This document shows positions 16,774 to 29,300 of a stretch of DNA of 64,000 nt, one piece after another. A program made the position numbers and the translations under genes. The notes beneath the pieces are model-generated. The model saw only the letters and a list, made by a program, of their open reading frames with translations, was not told the origin of the DNA and ran no database searches. Position 1 is the first letter of the stretch. Every line of letters starts with the position of its first letter. Origin of the DNA: an uncultured Ruminococcus sp. (lineage in GTDB: Bacteria; Bacillota; Clostridia; Oscillospirales; Ruminococcaceae); assembly GCA_902786965.1 (NCBI GenBank), contig CADAEJ010000005.1, positions 1 through 64,000 on the forward strand. Direction: 5' to 3'.

Positions 16774-16902
16774 GCTTAAACCGTCCTTTTGTCATATTTT
16801 CATTCAGTCAACATATAGTTTTCATACAAATATAATAGGGTATATATTGTGGAGGACTCTATTTAGGCGGGTAATATGTTAAAAGTATAAAAGAAACGCC
16901 TA

Positions 16903-16930
16903 AAATGCACAACTGGTTTTGTGCATTTTT
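16903..16930 (+). terminator. Hairpin with T-run upstream of the surface-protein promoter
   Basis: Stem AAATGCACAA/TTGTGCATTT (16903-16928) then TT. A related sequence (TTTGTGCAATTTTGTC, minus strand) lies at the same place upstream of the 43.4-kb duplicate, with the left arm lost. Confidence 0.6.
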
Positions 16931-16944
16931 GTCAAAAATGCTGA

Positions 16945-16973
16945 TTGAAAAATGAGGACTTTTATTGTATAAT
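16945..16973 (+). promoter_or_regulatory. Promoter of the surface-protein operon
   Basis: TTGAAA (16945-16950), 17-base spacer, TATAAT (16968-16973). The block TTTTATTGTATAATATAAGA is identical to that of the inverted copy at 43.5 kb, where the -35 is TTGCCA with the same spacing. Confidence 0.75.
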
Positions 16974-16994
16974 ATAAGAGAGTAATTATGACCA

Positions 16995-17017
16995 CAAGGG
17001 GGGAGTGTACCCTCTTG
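16995..17017 (+). promoter_or_regulatory. Conserved 5' leader hairpin
   Basis: CAAGGGGG / loop GAGTGTA / CCCTCTTG forms an 8-bp stem (with one G-U) about 20 bases after the -10 box and 43 bases before the start codon. The 43.4-kb duplicate keeps a hairpin of the same 23-base length with changed bases. Probably an RNA element controlling transcript stability or translation; the mechanism is unknown. Confidence 0.45.
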
Positions 17018-17060
17018 ACGAAAAAGTCTTAAAAAACGAGCCGAAAGAGAGGTGAGTGTA

Positions 17061-18257
17061 ATGAGCGAAAGAACAGTAAGCGAGAACAATAAGCTGTGGG
17101 AAACCGCAGAGAAAATAGCGCAGCAGGTCGTCGCAGAAAAGAAAGCCGAAAGCGAGGAAGAACGCCGTAAGCAGAAAAAGCGTATCGTCAAGCTAATACT
17201 TCTGATGACGCTCATTGCCCTCATTATAGTTTTCGCATCTATAGCTTGGTTTGCCCAAAACAAGTCAGTGTCAGCTGACACGATGGCGATTGAGGCGAAT
17301 GGTGGGGATTTTGAAATTGCCACGACAGGCTCGGCTATACGAAACGAAGCACAGTTCAAAGCTACTAAAACGAACTATTCTGAAGGATTTACAAGTGGAA
17401 ATTATAAAACCTCGCAGAACACTGATAGCCTTATACTGAGATTTACCCCTGATACACCGGACGATCCGGAAACCGAGAACATAGATGAAAGTGATGTTCC
17501 TATAGGTCCTGACAGTAAGGGCGAATTAAACTTATATATTATCCCAAAACGCAACGGTACTATTGATGCAACTATTGATCTTAATATAATTAGTTTCAAA
17601 GCTGTTGATGATAATGGTGAAGAAACACTTATCGAAATAAACGATGACTTGGATGACACATCTGGTCTTACGAATCAACAAATTGCTGATTGTAAGGAAG
17701 CTGCTGAATATCTGAAAGGTCACATTATGTTTTTCGAGGGGGTAAGCACTTCCCCATCGAGCTATTCATATATAAAGCCCGTTATCGACGGAAAGATTTC
17801 TTTCCATCAAGAAAACGCAGTTGCCGGTACAGCATATAGAGTTCCTATATATTGGACATGGGCAAATACTCTTGGGCAAATCGCTTCAAAAACTGGTCAG
17901 CTTCGTGAAGGAACGCCGGTCGTTCAAGAAACAACAAATATGGGTACTGAAGATAACCCAACGGATAAAGCACTTGTCCTTTCGTATTTAAAAACTTACA
18001 AGGATAAAGTTTTTAAAGATCTTGACACAGTGGCTGGATTGACAAGTGAACAAAAAGCAGAGTATGATGCTCTGGAAACAGATGAGGAAAAAGCAGCATA
18101 TCTTGATGAGCATACGGATATTAATTCGTGGATAGACAATGCAGATACAGTAAAGTATTTTGATTTGCTGAGCGATGGCTATAATGCGGCTGATTTTATG
18201 ATCGGTACAAATCTTAATTATTTTTTGATAGAAGTAAGTGTTAAAAGTGGAAATTGA
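17061..18257 (+). CDS. Membrane-anchored or exported surface protein, TasA/SipW-substrate-like head
   Basis: Protein of 398 residues. A charged cytoplasmic helix (residues 1-42, rich in Glu/Lys/Arg) leads into a hydrophobic segment (IVKLILLMTLIALIIVFASI) ending in AWFAQNKSVSADTMAIEA, a pattern I associate with fibre-like exported proteins of Clostridia. The exported part is acidic, beta-rich in appearance and not recognised. The start ATG 17061 has GAGAGGTGA before it; an in-frame GTG at 17052 is less likely. First gene of a four-gene operon (gaps 24, 38 and 48 bases) ending in the giant GLUG protein. The first 60 codons are duplicated, inverted, at 43.4 kb. Confidence 0.65.
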   Translation: MSERTVSENNKLWETAEKIAQQVVAEKKAESEEERRKQKKRIVKLILLMTLIALIIVFASIAWFAQNKSVSADTMAIEANGGDFEIATTGSAIRNEAQFKATKTNYSEGFTSGNYKTSQNTDSLILRFTPDTPDDPETENIDESDVPIGPDSKGELNLYIIPKRNGTIDATIDLNIISFKAVDDNGEETLIEINDDLDDTSGLTNQQIADCKEAAEYLKGHIMFFEGVSTSPSSYSYIKPVIDGKISFHQENAVAGTAYRVPIYWTWANTLGQIASKTGQLREGTPVVQETTNMGTEDNPTDKALVLSYLKTYKDKVFKDLDTVAGLTSEQKAEYDALETDEEKAAYLDEHTDINSWIDNADTVKYFDLLSDGYNAADFMIGTNLNYFLIEVSVKSGN

Positions 18258-18281
18258 TTTGATGGATCGGAGGCGGCTTTT

Positions 18282-19136
18282 ATGAAAGAAATACTAAAAA
18301 GAATAAAAAAGCTGTCTCGGAGAAATAAGATACAGCTTGTTTTGGCGGTAGTATTAACTATTAGCCTTGCAGTAGCAATACCTGTATACTCTTGGTTCAA
18401 CAACCAGAAAAAAGCGGCGGAGATGTATAAGATTGATTATCCCAATTCCTTGTATCTGAACGCAGCTCATCGTGAAGACAGAATGTATTTTGATCTTGAT
18501 GAGTTGGATGTTGAAGAATACTATATGGGTGATGATAATAAGCCTATAAACTATGGAACTGCCGAAAACCCGGTATATCACGAAAAGACGCAACGACTTT
18601 ATGCGTTTTCTGTATCAGGAGAAGGAACTACCGGTTTTACATTACAGCTTGCACATACAAACAATAATGAGCTGAAATATGAGATATATGAAGCAACTCA
18701 GACGGAAACCAAACCTAATACCGGATTTGAAAATGTGGATTGGGTCCACTATGAGAGACATATGGGTAATGGTGACAATACGGAGAATCCATTTACATTT
18801 TCCGATGATCTGACTGCCAAAGATGCATACTATACTATGGGATCGCAAGTTGATGGTGAAGATAAGAACCCTGATGATCCTGACGATGATGATAATATTC
18901 TTGCCAAAAAGGATACAAGTGATCCGTATTATGAAAAAACATATGGAGATACGAATACAAATGTGGAAGCTCATGCGGTTCCGACCTATTGGCAAGCGAA
19001 TATCACTCTGGATAGAAGCGATATAGACAGAAACAAGCGATTTCACAAGTACTACATTTTGAAAGTTTCTTGGGAAAGCGGCAAGAAGAATACAAAAGAA
19101 ACTGATATGATATACCTTGCTGTTAAGAAAAAGTAA
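18282..19136 (+). CDS. Exported surface protein of the GLUG operon
   Basis: Protein of 284 residues with a basic N-terminus (KEILKRIKKLSRRNK), one hydrophobic segment (about 20-40, LVLAVVLTISLAVAIPVYSW) and WFNNQ just after it, analogous to the AWFAQN of the preceding gene. The exported part is very acidic, including a DDPDDDDN stretch, and contains many Tyr residues. The ATG at 18282 follows GGAGG. It lies between two other exported proteins in the same operon; perhaps a pilin-like or fibre subunit. No known domain recognised. Confidence 0.55.
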   Translation: MKEILKRIKKLSRRNKIQLVLAVVLTISLAVAIPVYSWFNNQKKAAEMYKIDYPNSLYLNAAHREDRMYFDLDELDVEEYYMGDDNKPINYGTAENPVYHEKTQRLYAFSVSGEGTTGFTLQLAHTNNNELKYEIYEATQTETKPNTGFENVDWVHYERHMGNGDNTENPFTFSDDLTAKDAYYTMGSQVDGEDKNPDDPDDDDNILAKKDTSDPYYEKTYGDTNTNVEAHAVPTYWQANITLDRSDIDRNKRFHKYYILKVSWESGKKNTKETDMIYLAVKKK

Positions 19137-19174
19137 TTCAATAATTTGATTATTAAGGAAAGGAGCTGCTGCTT

Positions 19175-20263
19175 ATGAAACATAATACATTAAGCTTTAT
19201 AAGAAGACAGTGGCTCTTTGTCTGGACTATGGCAGTATCTATAATACTGTTTTCGATTGCAGCTTCTGCTGAAGCAACGGTAACGCTGAGTCCAATGAAC
19301 AGAGTAGTGGTAACCAAAGATGGACATGGTATACTTTTCTCATCCAATATTCTTTCAGATATGGTTGAGGAAACCGTTAGCGGAGTTACGACACAAAAAG
19401 CAACCTATCAGCCTTCATATAAAGATGAAAAATCTAATGAATCGTATGTAGTAGATTTAAATTTGTGGAATTATGATATCCTTGATGAAACAACAAGATA
19501 TCCCGATAATATCAATTACAGATTGGATGTAAGATTAACACATTCTGATGGTGGAGATACCCTTACGGCAGCACAAGTGGGAACTCGTACGGTTGTTATT
19601 ACCCCGACATCTCCTTCCGGCACGCCGATAACGCTATCTGCAACCAATCTTACCGATCAATTGACTGATCAAAGCTTGATACATTCAGATTCCAGATCAA
19701 CTCAGAATTCATATACCGTAGCCTTCTCGGCAGGCTGGGATCTGGACAATGATACAGATATTTGTGTTGAGATAATAGCTACACCAACAATAAACGATTC
19801 GGGTAGTCCATATTCCGATGTTCCTACGCTGGGTAGGATAATTGGATTAAGAAAATCAAGAACTACCGGCTCTAACGGTTGGAAAGCAACGATAAGTGAA
19901 AAAACTGACACTAACTCTCCAACTGAATTTGATGGATATAATCTTATTCTTTCCGGTTCCGGAAGCGCTACTATCACAATCAGCTGGAACACTGCTAAGA
20001 TTGGTGTTAACGAATACTTTTATAGCACAAACAATGTATTTGGATATGCTATTGGAACAGAAATAATTGATAATGATACAACTGATGGCTGGCACACAAT
20101 TACGATAAATGCCAATTCAAGCACCTATAGGAACAGGTATGCCATACAGCTATATAAGTTTGGAACCCTTGATGATTCAACTGACCCTTCCAATTGGGAT
20201 TTCTTCGCATATAATGCAAATTCACCATCTGAGAACGATTGGATCAGAGTTAATATCACATAA
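19175..20263 (+). CDS. Secreted protein of the GLUG operon
   Basis: Protein of 362 residues with a cleavable-looking signal peptide (residues ~10-33, ending IAASAEA) and a mature part starting TVTLSPMNRVVVTKDGHGIL. The rest is Ser/Thr/Asn-rich, with beta-strand-like segments (SGSATITISWNTAKI). No cell-wall sorting motif at the C-terminus. The ATG at 19175 follows AAAGGAG. It precedes the giant protein by 48 bases. Function unknown; the four genes together look like an adhesin or surface-layer assembly set. Confidence 0.55.
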   Translation: MKHNTLSFIRRQWLFVWTMAVSIILFSIAASAEATVTLSPMNRVVVTKDGHGILFSSNILSDMVEETVSGVTTQKATYQPSYKDEKSNESYVVDLNLWNYDILDETTRYPDNINYRLDVRLTHSDGGDTLTAAQVGTRTVVITPTSPSGTPITLSATNLTDQLTDQSLIHSDSRSTQNSYTVAFSAGWDLDNDTDICVEIIATPTINDSGSPYSDVPTLGRIIGLRKSRTTGSNGWKATISEKTDTNSPTEFDGYNLILSGSGSATITISWNTAKIGVNEYFYSTNNVFGYAIGTEIIDNDTTDGWHTITINANSSTYRNRYAIQLYKFGTLDDSTDPSNWDFFAYNANSPSENDWIRVNIT

Positions 20264-20311
20264 GACTTCTTTTGAAACTGTTTACAGTTAATATTTAGGA
20301 GTATGATGCAT

Positions 20312-23300
20312 ATGAATAAAAACATAAAAAAAATAATAAAGAGTAAGGCATCAAAGCGCATTATCAGTGGAGTAACTGCGTTTATAATGTTCTTTGGTAT
20401 GATGCCGCTTGGTGATATAAAAGATACTTTTGAGGATATGGATCTGTTTAGTATATCTGCAACAGCTGTCGATATCGACGCTGAAGAAACAGATCCGAGA
20501 TTCATGGCGGATAAAGATGCCAATGGGTTCAGACACATTACAGTTTATCCCAGCCTGTTGGTAGAGTATTCCAAGCATTGCGCTATCTATAAAGGATATC
20601 ACCAGTATGATATAATTACAATAACTACATCAGGCAACGAGAATATGCAGGCGTTTAACTATGGCTTTCAGGGAATTGGTTCTGAAGCACGTCCTTTTGG
20701 TGGCTCGATAGAGATAGGTTCATCTAATGAAGCAATTGTATTGAATCTGGACGCTCCGTTATTCAACTGTGTATATGATAATGTTACTCTGACAAATAAT
20801 GGTGGAGCATTTAAAATTGCAAGAGAGTTTGATCTTGATCAGACACAAATTAGTAGTGTAAATGACAAGTTACCGTTGCTTGCCAAATCTGTAAGACACA
20901 ACGAGAACGGAACTCCCGCTATATGGAACATTGAGGTTACAAGACCTACCGCAGGAAATAATAAGTATCTTTGTAATTTTGGCGGATTTATTGGCGAAAT
21001 GTCAAATGAAGATGGTGATACATCTTTGACGGTAAACATTACTATGAATACGGTCGATGACGATGCGGGTGATATTGTTGTTGCGGGTACATCAAATTCA
21101 GATATAGGACTAATTTGTGGCTCTATGGATGAGGGCACAACTCTTAACTTTACTTTGTCTGGTAACCGTAAAGTCAATAGCTTGACAACGACTTATGGTC
21201 ATGCCGGCGGCTTGGTTGGAAGTATGAGTAGTGGTGCGGTGCTCAATTATACAGGCACAAATATCCAAAACAATAATACAGTAATTAAAACAACAGCATC
21301 AGATAAATATGCCGGCGGTATTGTTGGTTATAATGAAGGCGGTACTGTAAAGTTTACACTTCCTTCTGGTGTAACAGCTTATCCAATTACCCAGACTATA
21401 AGCGGCACTGATGGTGCAGGAGGCGTTTACGGATATTACAAACCCGGCTCAATTGAAACAGAAGATGAAGTAATAAATGCGCTGAATAGCGAGATAGATA
21501 CAAGCAAATATGCTATCAACTGTCAAGTCAACGGTACAGGGTATGATGGCGGTCTTTTTGGTGTGCTCGAAATTGAAAACGCCCAGGATTATACAATTAG
21601 TCATACAAATACTGTTACATCAACACATAGTTCTGGTAATGCAACCGGATATGGCGGATTGATCGGAAGATATAACAACAGTGATTTGAGTAACAAACTT
21701 GATATTGGTGCAGTCACAGCTGCATCAACAAAAGAGTCAAGCGCATCATATTATGGTGGTGCTATTGCCTTTGTTGGAGAAAGTATTACAGATGAAGGTG
21801 AAACTTCCGGTGGCTCTTCATATGTAAAGTTGAATGGCTTTACCGCGAATGCCACAAGTGCCGATGAGATGACTTTTGGTGGAATTGCAGCAAAAGCAGA
21901 TAATGCATTTATTGATGTAAACAATGTTACGATAAATATAACCGGAGATAAGAAGTTTAAAGGTGGAGCCGTTGTGGGTAGTCTTCAATCCGGTGTTCTC
22001 AGAATGACTGGGGTTACTGATATTACTAATGCGCTTGCTGATGGAGCATCATATAAAGCTGGTCAAATAGTTGGTTACAGAGATAATGCCCTTATCTTCG
22101 CATATTCAGGAACGGGTAATGATGTTTGGAAGCTTAAAAGACCCAATACATCTATTACGGTTGATGATATTGGTTCTTGGGGCGAGATAATAAGGTTTAA
22201 TGTCAAGGACACTTCTACGGATGGGGAAACTAAATACGGATTTGGTTCAGATGCGACAGTAATAACTGTAAATGAGTCTGATCACACCGTGACTATTGCA
22301 GCACCAAGTTTTGACGAATCAGACGGTAGCATAGTTTTAGTCAGCTCATCTTCTGATTTTGCCAAAGCTGCTCTTAACATGCAGTTAGAAAGCAATAGTG
22401 ATGTCCTGCAACGTTATGATACTAATGATTATTTAAGTTCTAATATCAAGCTTGGTGCGGATCTGACACTCACAGGACTGGGTATTAGCAGTTTCACAAG
22501 AGATAATGCAGAAACAGATAGCAATACGGCAGATAAATGCGTTTATTCCGGTACATTTAACGGTAATGGACATAGCGTTACACTTGCAATCGGAGAACCA
22601 TATGGATATCACGGCGATACTCTAATTACTGATCATTCAGTAGAAGGCAGCGGAAAAATATATCGCCATAAGTATAACGGATTATTCGGAATTACCTCAT
22701 CTTCTTCTGGCGATGATGATGGAAATAATGCAAAAAATGTTACATTCAAGGGCAAAATCACTGTCAAAGCTAATGATACTGTTTATATAGGTTCAGTATC
22801 TGGTCTTGCTACAAATGTTTTTAAAGTCGATTCTGTTAATATGATTGATACGATTGCTTCAGGCAATCATTCAACAGAATTTAAGATTGAAGGATCAAAG
22901 TCTGCCTATGTCGGCGGATTGATTGGCAAGGTCACAAGCGATGTGGATAATCTGTCTATCAAGGATTGTAACATCAAGTTAAATATCAACAGCAGCAATA
23001 CAGAAGGTGGAAGCTGCTATGGCGGAGTTATTGGCTGGATTAACCATTCAACGCAGACTGCTGATTGGGATTTCAATAAAGTTACAGTTTCGGGCTCAAT
23101 CACCAGGATCGGCAAGCATCAAGTAAATAAACTTGGCGGACTAGTTGCTGCTATTGAAGAATACAAAAATAACAAAAGTGAACGTGAAATCGAACTGACT
23201 GATATAAATATTAGCGGTCTCTCAATCAGCGCTGTTGGCTCAGATGCATCGGATAAAGATAGTTCTGTCGGAGGTCTGCTTGGTTACTCATGGCTTAATG

Positions 23301-26300
23301 TTAATCCGACATTTCATAATGTACAGATAAACAGTGGAAGTTCAGTTACTCTTTCGGGTACAGCAAGTAAAAAAGGTGACCTTGCAGGAATGGTTTATCA
23401 AGGAACTGGACACTGGATTATTGAACCCTCATCAATCACAGTGACTGATGAAGATACTTCTGAATCTACAACTACACATTACGACGGAATAAATATTGAT
23501 GATATCACAGTAACATCAGCAAATGCAAAGTCATTTGGAATGATTGTAAACAATGGTACAGCAGATAATTCTGCAATCTTTCTTGATATTCGCGCAGATG
23601 ATAATGCTAACAGCAAAAAGAGCTACATAATTTCCTCGGCAACATTAACGGATCTTGATGGTCGCTGTATTTTTGACGAGTTAGTTGCCTATAGTGCTGC
23701 TGATGGTAAGGTGCTTGAAAACGGTCAAGGTATTGTTTCCGTTCATACAGGATTAACCACCGACGGAACAAACTCAAGTAAGACCTATCAGGCTCAGACC
23801 AGCAGAGGTGCTGTTCCTAACAATAAGACGAGATACTATTATGATCTTGACACAATAAGGGAAGACTCAGGTGATAAAGACCTGCTTATGAGATGGGCTT
23901 TGAATCTTTATGCCCATAAAAGCCTAAGCGATTATTTTACAACTTCATGGGTAACTGATACCACAAATAATGTTTCAGCTATCCCTTATGGCACTTATGA
24001 CATGGTGAATTGCAGTTGGTACCCAATCAATATCAGCGGTACTGTTACAGTTAATGGTGAATTCAAATTCTATAACAATGAATTTGAAAAGAGTGAGGCC
24101 GCAAAGGGCGGTACATATACATATACTCGCACTTCTCTCTATGACAGCACAGAAGATAAAGCTACCCAGCACCATCTTATGCATTGTGGTTTGTTCTACA
24201 ATGTTTCGGGTGGAGTAACTATAGGAACATCAGGCATTACTCTTCAGGGAAATGTAGGAAGATATGGCAAAAAGACATCATCAAGCGACAACAAAGTATC
24301 TGGTGCTTTGATTTGTGGTACTATAAAAGGTGGCTCAACTTCGAGTATTGCTACATTCACAACAAACGGCAACATTAATCTTGGTGGTATTTATGTCCAC
24401 GATCATAACAGTAATAGTTATGCTCCTCTGCTTATCAATAAGATTGGAGAATTCTCAACTATAGTTGTCAAAAATGTCAAAGCAACTTCATCTTCATACA
24501 CAGATGATTTTAAGGCAGCAAGCAGCTTGATCGGTGATGTTGGATCGTCTACTGCAACTAATATCAATTTGACATTTGCTGATATCCAGATAGATGGAAG
24601 AAAAACTAGTGATGCATATAGCCTTAACGATGTATATAATACCAAGAGTTCATTGTTCTATAGAGCATCTTTGCTGAATACATTCAGATATGCTTCAGGT
24701 TCAGCCACTTACGATTATAACATAGGTGACGATTGGAAAACGAGCGGAGATTCTTATACAAAAACAGGAGCTAATGGTGTAACATACGGTTCGGAAATTG
24801 ATGATGCTAACTCTCAGCATCTTGGAAGGGAGTATTGGTACAAAGATACAAATGGAGGAATATATACAAATTACAATACACCCGGAGCTTCCGGCACAGG
24901 TGCACCGTCTCCAGCTATCAGCTTTGCGGGCTTTCTCCCTTATGTCTATGATAAGTGTACAGCAACTACAATCGAAACTGCAGAAGATAAAAAGTATCAG
25001 ATCAAAGTCAACTGGGCAGATGCACCGATGACTGGTTGTGGAACTTATAATGATCCGTATATCATTACAAGCGGTGATGATTTTGTAAAGATTGCAAATA
25101 TTCTAAATGGCGATAAATCGTTAACAATTTCTCTTCCCAAAATTGCGAGAGACAATAGTGTTAATGCCACAAAGCTAAAACAAAAAAAATGGGACGATTA
25201 TGGTCATACAGATTTTACTGGAGATGGCACTAACTATATTAGCACCGCAGATAGTAGTAAATCATATACGCCCACGGTAGTTCAAAACTATCTTGCTGGA
25301 GCATATTACAAAATTCAATCAAACACAACAATTACTTTACCCAGTGATTTCGCTGGCTTTTGTAATCAGAACAATGAGCAAGCTACATTCCGTGGCGTTA
25401 TTGTCGGTAATGGAGAAACTATAACATTAACCGGTGATAATCCTCTTATTTATCAGAGTAACGGAAGCGTAATAAAGGGAATCAATATAGTTGTAAACAA
25501 ATCTACAATAACACTTAATCAGGGAAATCCTACTACATTCGCATATGGTACATCTGGAACCAGTAGAGCGTATGGTGCCGTAATCGGAAAAATAATGGGC
25601 GGAGACAACATCATTGATGATGTAACCGTTTCATTTGGAACCAGTAAAATCAAATTGACAGGGAACTCTGCTCAAACAATTCCTGTTGGCGGTTATGTTG
25701 GTGTTGTTGTCAAGGGTACTCTCGTTTTCAGAGGTATGGAAAAGTACCGTGAAAGTGAGTCTCTGTGGAACAGTATTTCAGGACTTAAAGCAACTACTGT
25801 AATAGACAACAGCAGCAATAGTAATTTACTTTATACTGATGCATCTGCTAAAACACCTAATATGAAGTGGCTGTATGTCAATCCGATTGTTGGCAGAGTT
25901 ATTAATGCGGCTGTTTTTACAGAGGGCAGTGCATACCGTCCGTTCGAGGACGGCACAAGAGAGGGCGTATATATCAAATCCAGCAGTGAGGAAGCAGACC
26001 CGGAGAACAATGACGATTACACATCTATCGCAGTTGAAACGAATTACGAAAAATATAGTCAGCCTGTAACTATGCAGAATGGAACGAAGAATTATTCCAT
26101 TGCGGATATTACAGATAAATTGGCGATGTTTACAACCAATACGCCTCAAAGAAACTCAACATTTATGGGAAATGCAGATTTTCGAAGATATTTAACCGTT
26201 GATATTGGTATTCCAAATGCACAATCTTTGTTTATAATGTCTTTGGTAACGCAAAGCGGACTGGGCGCAACTAACTATTTACAGCGATATGACAGAGATA

Positions 26301-29300
26301 ATGCAAAGGAAACTGAAAATAATAATTATTATCCCAATAATTATGCTAAGCCTGTTGGAGGTTTCTTAAATACTGGAAATTGGGGTATTGCTCCTTATTA
26401 CAAATACAGAGCAACTCATGTTGCGGAATATACATATGTTGGAAACTGCGGTGGAGGAGGTATTCCTGAGCCCACATCAGATAAGGCTTGGTATGATGAT
26501 TATACCAAAGCAAAAACAGATAATGCACAATTTAACAGAACGGGCACTGAAAATAATCATAAAAGAGCTCATGCAGTTGAAGCAATACCTTATATTATAG
26601 GGAAGTATACTCCTAAGATACCAAATGATACTTCTGGTATGACTCTCCTGATTTCAAATAATGATGATCAGAAAATAACCAACTTCCAAACTAACTATCT
26701 TTCAAATATCAACGGAAAAGAACTTGGTTATATAGCTTTTTGTCTTACACACCAGTATACTTATCTAAACCTTACGTTCGAAGGCACGAGCAGCGTTTAC
26801 TATATGCCCGATGGATTTAGAGGACTTGGTACTTTAGGTTATAACAATTATTTGAGCGGCGATGCAACATCCGTGTATCAGGATTTGATAGTTCATCTTT
26901 TCGAGTTGAACGGAAATAATAAAACCGTTAATCTCAATATGAATCTATATGCCTATCATTATATAACCGGAACAAGTTATGATTCTTATTTGATAAGTAG
27001 TTCTAGCCCGGGATTCGGTTTTATGGATGCCATGATGCAGAATAAAGATTCAGCCGATGATAATATAGCTGCGGATCAAGAAAAAAATCAAATACATGAC
27101 TTGACGTTGACGGGAATTGTGAACTATGACATTATTAAAGCCGCTGATGGAAGTGTCTACAAATATGACAATACTCTTACGGCAAACGGTAATGAGAGAT
27201 TTTGGGCAACTGGCGGATTGGCAGGAAATGTAGTTTACAATTCAGGAGCTGCAGCAAATATATCTGGTGTGGATATTTTCAAGATATCGATCAACAATAT
27301 CAATCTTTCAAATCTGAGGGTCAGCGGAACAAAGAGTACCGGCGGTTTGATAGGTTATAATCAGTCTTATAATAGTGCTGAATCAAAAACCACTATAAAA
27401 AACATCAATACTTCAAATCTTGAAGTATCATCAGGTATCTACACAGGAGGTTTGATAGGTTATACTACACAGACAGCTGTGGAGGTCAGTGATGTTACAA
27501 TTGCTGAACCAAATATTAAATCTAATCTGAGTTTCTCTACGAATACAAAACTGTCAACTAACGCAACCGGAGGCATAATTGGTTATGCGGCAACGGGGAC
27601 AGAAAACGGACCTGTTTATCTGCATGACATAACAGTAGGTACTGAGTCTCCAAACAGTGGCTATTCAGCATATATTGGATATACGAATCCTGCAACATAT
27701 CCAACAAATAAAGATAATGAAACGGTTAAAACAGGTGGTCTTATTGGTCAGGTCTTTACCAATTCATCTACAATGATCAATGCTGGAACTATAGATTATA
27801 ACACAAAGATCGAAAAGTGCAATGTCTATAATGTCGATATATATGGACACCAACTTGGTGGCGTTATTGGTTCTGTTGAGGATAATAGTTCTGGTTCAAG
27901 AATAGTTCATGTTGGTATTATTGATACAATAGTAATGAGTAATCCTGTTTCGCCAAAGACTATCTATGGAGCAAAGTACGCAACAGGTGCAGCAGGTGGA
28001 ATAATCGGTTATACATCAAATCTTGATAATAAACTAACCATACAGAATAGTAAAGTTGAGGGCTATAAAATCGAAAGCAAACAGCAAACCGGAGGACTTG
28101 TAGGTACACTGTCTGGAAGCAATTCAACTTGTGCGAAAATAAATGATGTTATGGTAAAAGATATCAAGATTACTTCAGATAGTTTCTCTGGTGGATTGAT
28201 TGGCAATCTTGACAAGCCGATTAATGGATATAATATTCTGACGGATAACATACAGTTTACAGGAGCTTTATCCAATCATGGACATATAGTTGGAAAACTT
28301 AACAATGGCTCAACTAAACCAATCAAAATTGCAGGTTTTTCTAGAAGGAATATGAGCAATTCTGTTTCCGGTTACAATCAACAAGAGCAAATGGTTGGAA
28401 ACATTGCAGATGCTGCAACTAACAACAGTAATAAACCATATGGTGAAAATGGGTATGTTATATTTGCCGATTATTATAACACTTATAATAATTCTAACAT
28501 GAGCACAGTCGCGTCAACGGTAAACAGTATTGATACTAACAACAACACTAGCAATGTTGATAAAAACACGTATAGTGTTGAAGATAAGACTGATACTCAG
28601 AATAATTTCCCATATGTGACAGTAAGTCCGAAGAAAACTATAGAAAGCAGTGCCAATGGTCTGTTTTTAACCGGAGATGCTGTAATAGAACTTACATATA
28701 ATGACTCTGTTTTCAAGAAAATTTTTGACCATAAAACAACTCAAGTTGCCGGGTATTACAAAAATACACCTAATCTTAGTGATACAGAAAAAGCTAATAT
28801 AGCATCAAAGTTCTCAACATCATCTGTACAAGTTCCTGGTACGCCAAATATTCCGCTTTTGGTAATAGAAGATACCGACAATACAGCAATAACTAATACT
28901 ATTAATAATTATATTAGAACTCTTACTAATACAAAAACTACTTATAATTTTGCTAAAGATGAAAGCGGCATTTATCATACTTCTTTAAACAAGTGTGAGT
29001 ATAACAAATCAACAGGAACGTATAGCGTAGGCATTGATGGTTCTGCCTGTCTTAAGAGAAACCAAATCGGAACAGGTTGGTATTTCAGAATGACATCAGA
29101 CGATGTTGATAATGCCACAGAAGGTGTTTTCCAATTCTCGCTTCTTGATATTCAGTTTTTTGACCCAAGTGATACAACAAGGATCGCATACCATCTTTAT
29201 GTACCGATTTATGTCAAAAAGCTGCTCCAGTATGATTTCAAAGCAGCAATGGTTTCAAATACCGATTACTACCTTGATCCGTATGGTTCTCTGAACGGTA

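Noticed and set aside
16646..16882. Open frame of 78 codons after the SLOG-like gene
   Set aside because: It runs through the intrinsic terminator at 16742-16773 and has no independent ribosome-binding site.
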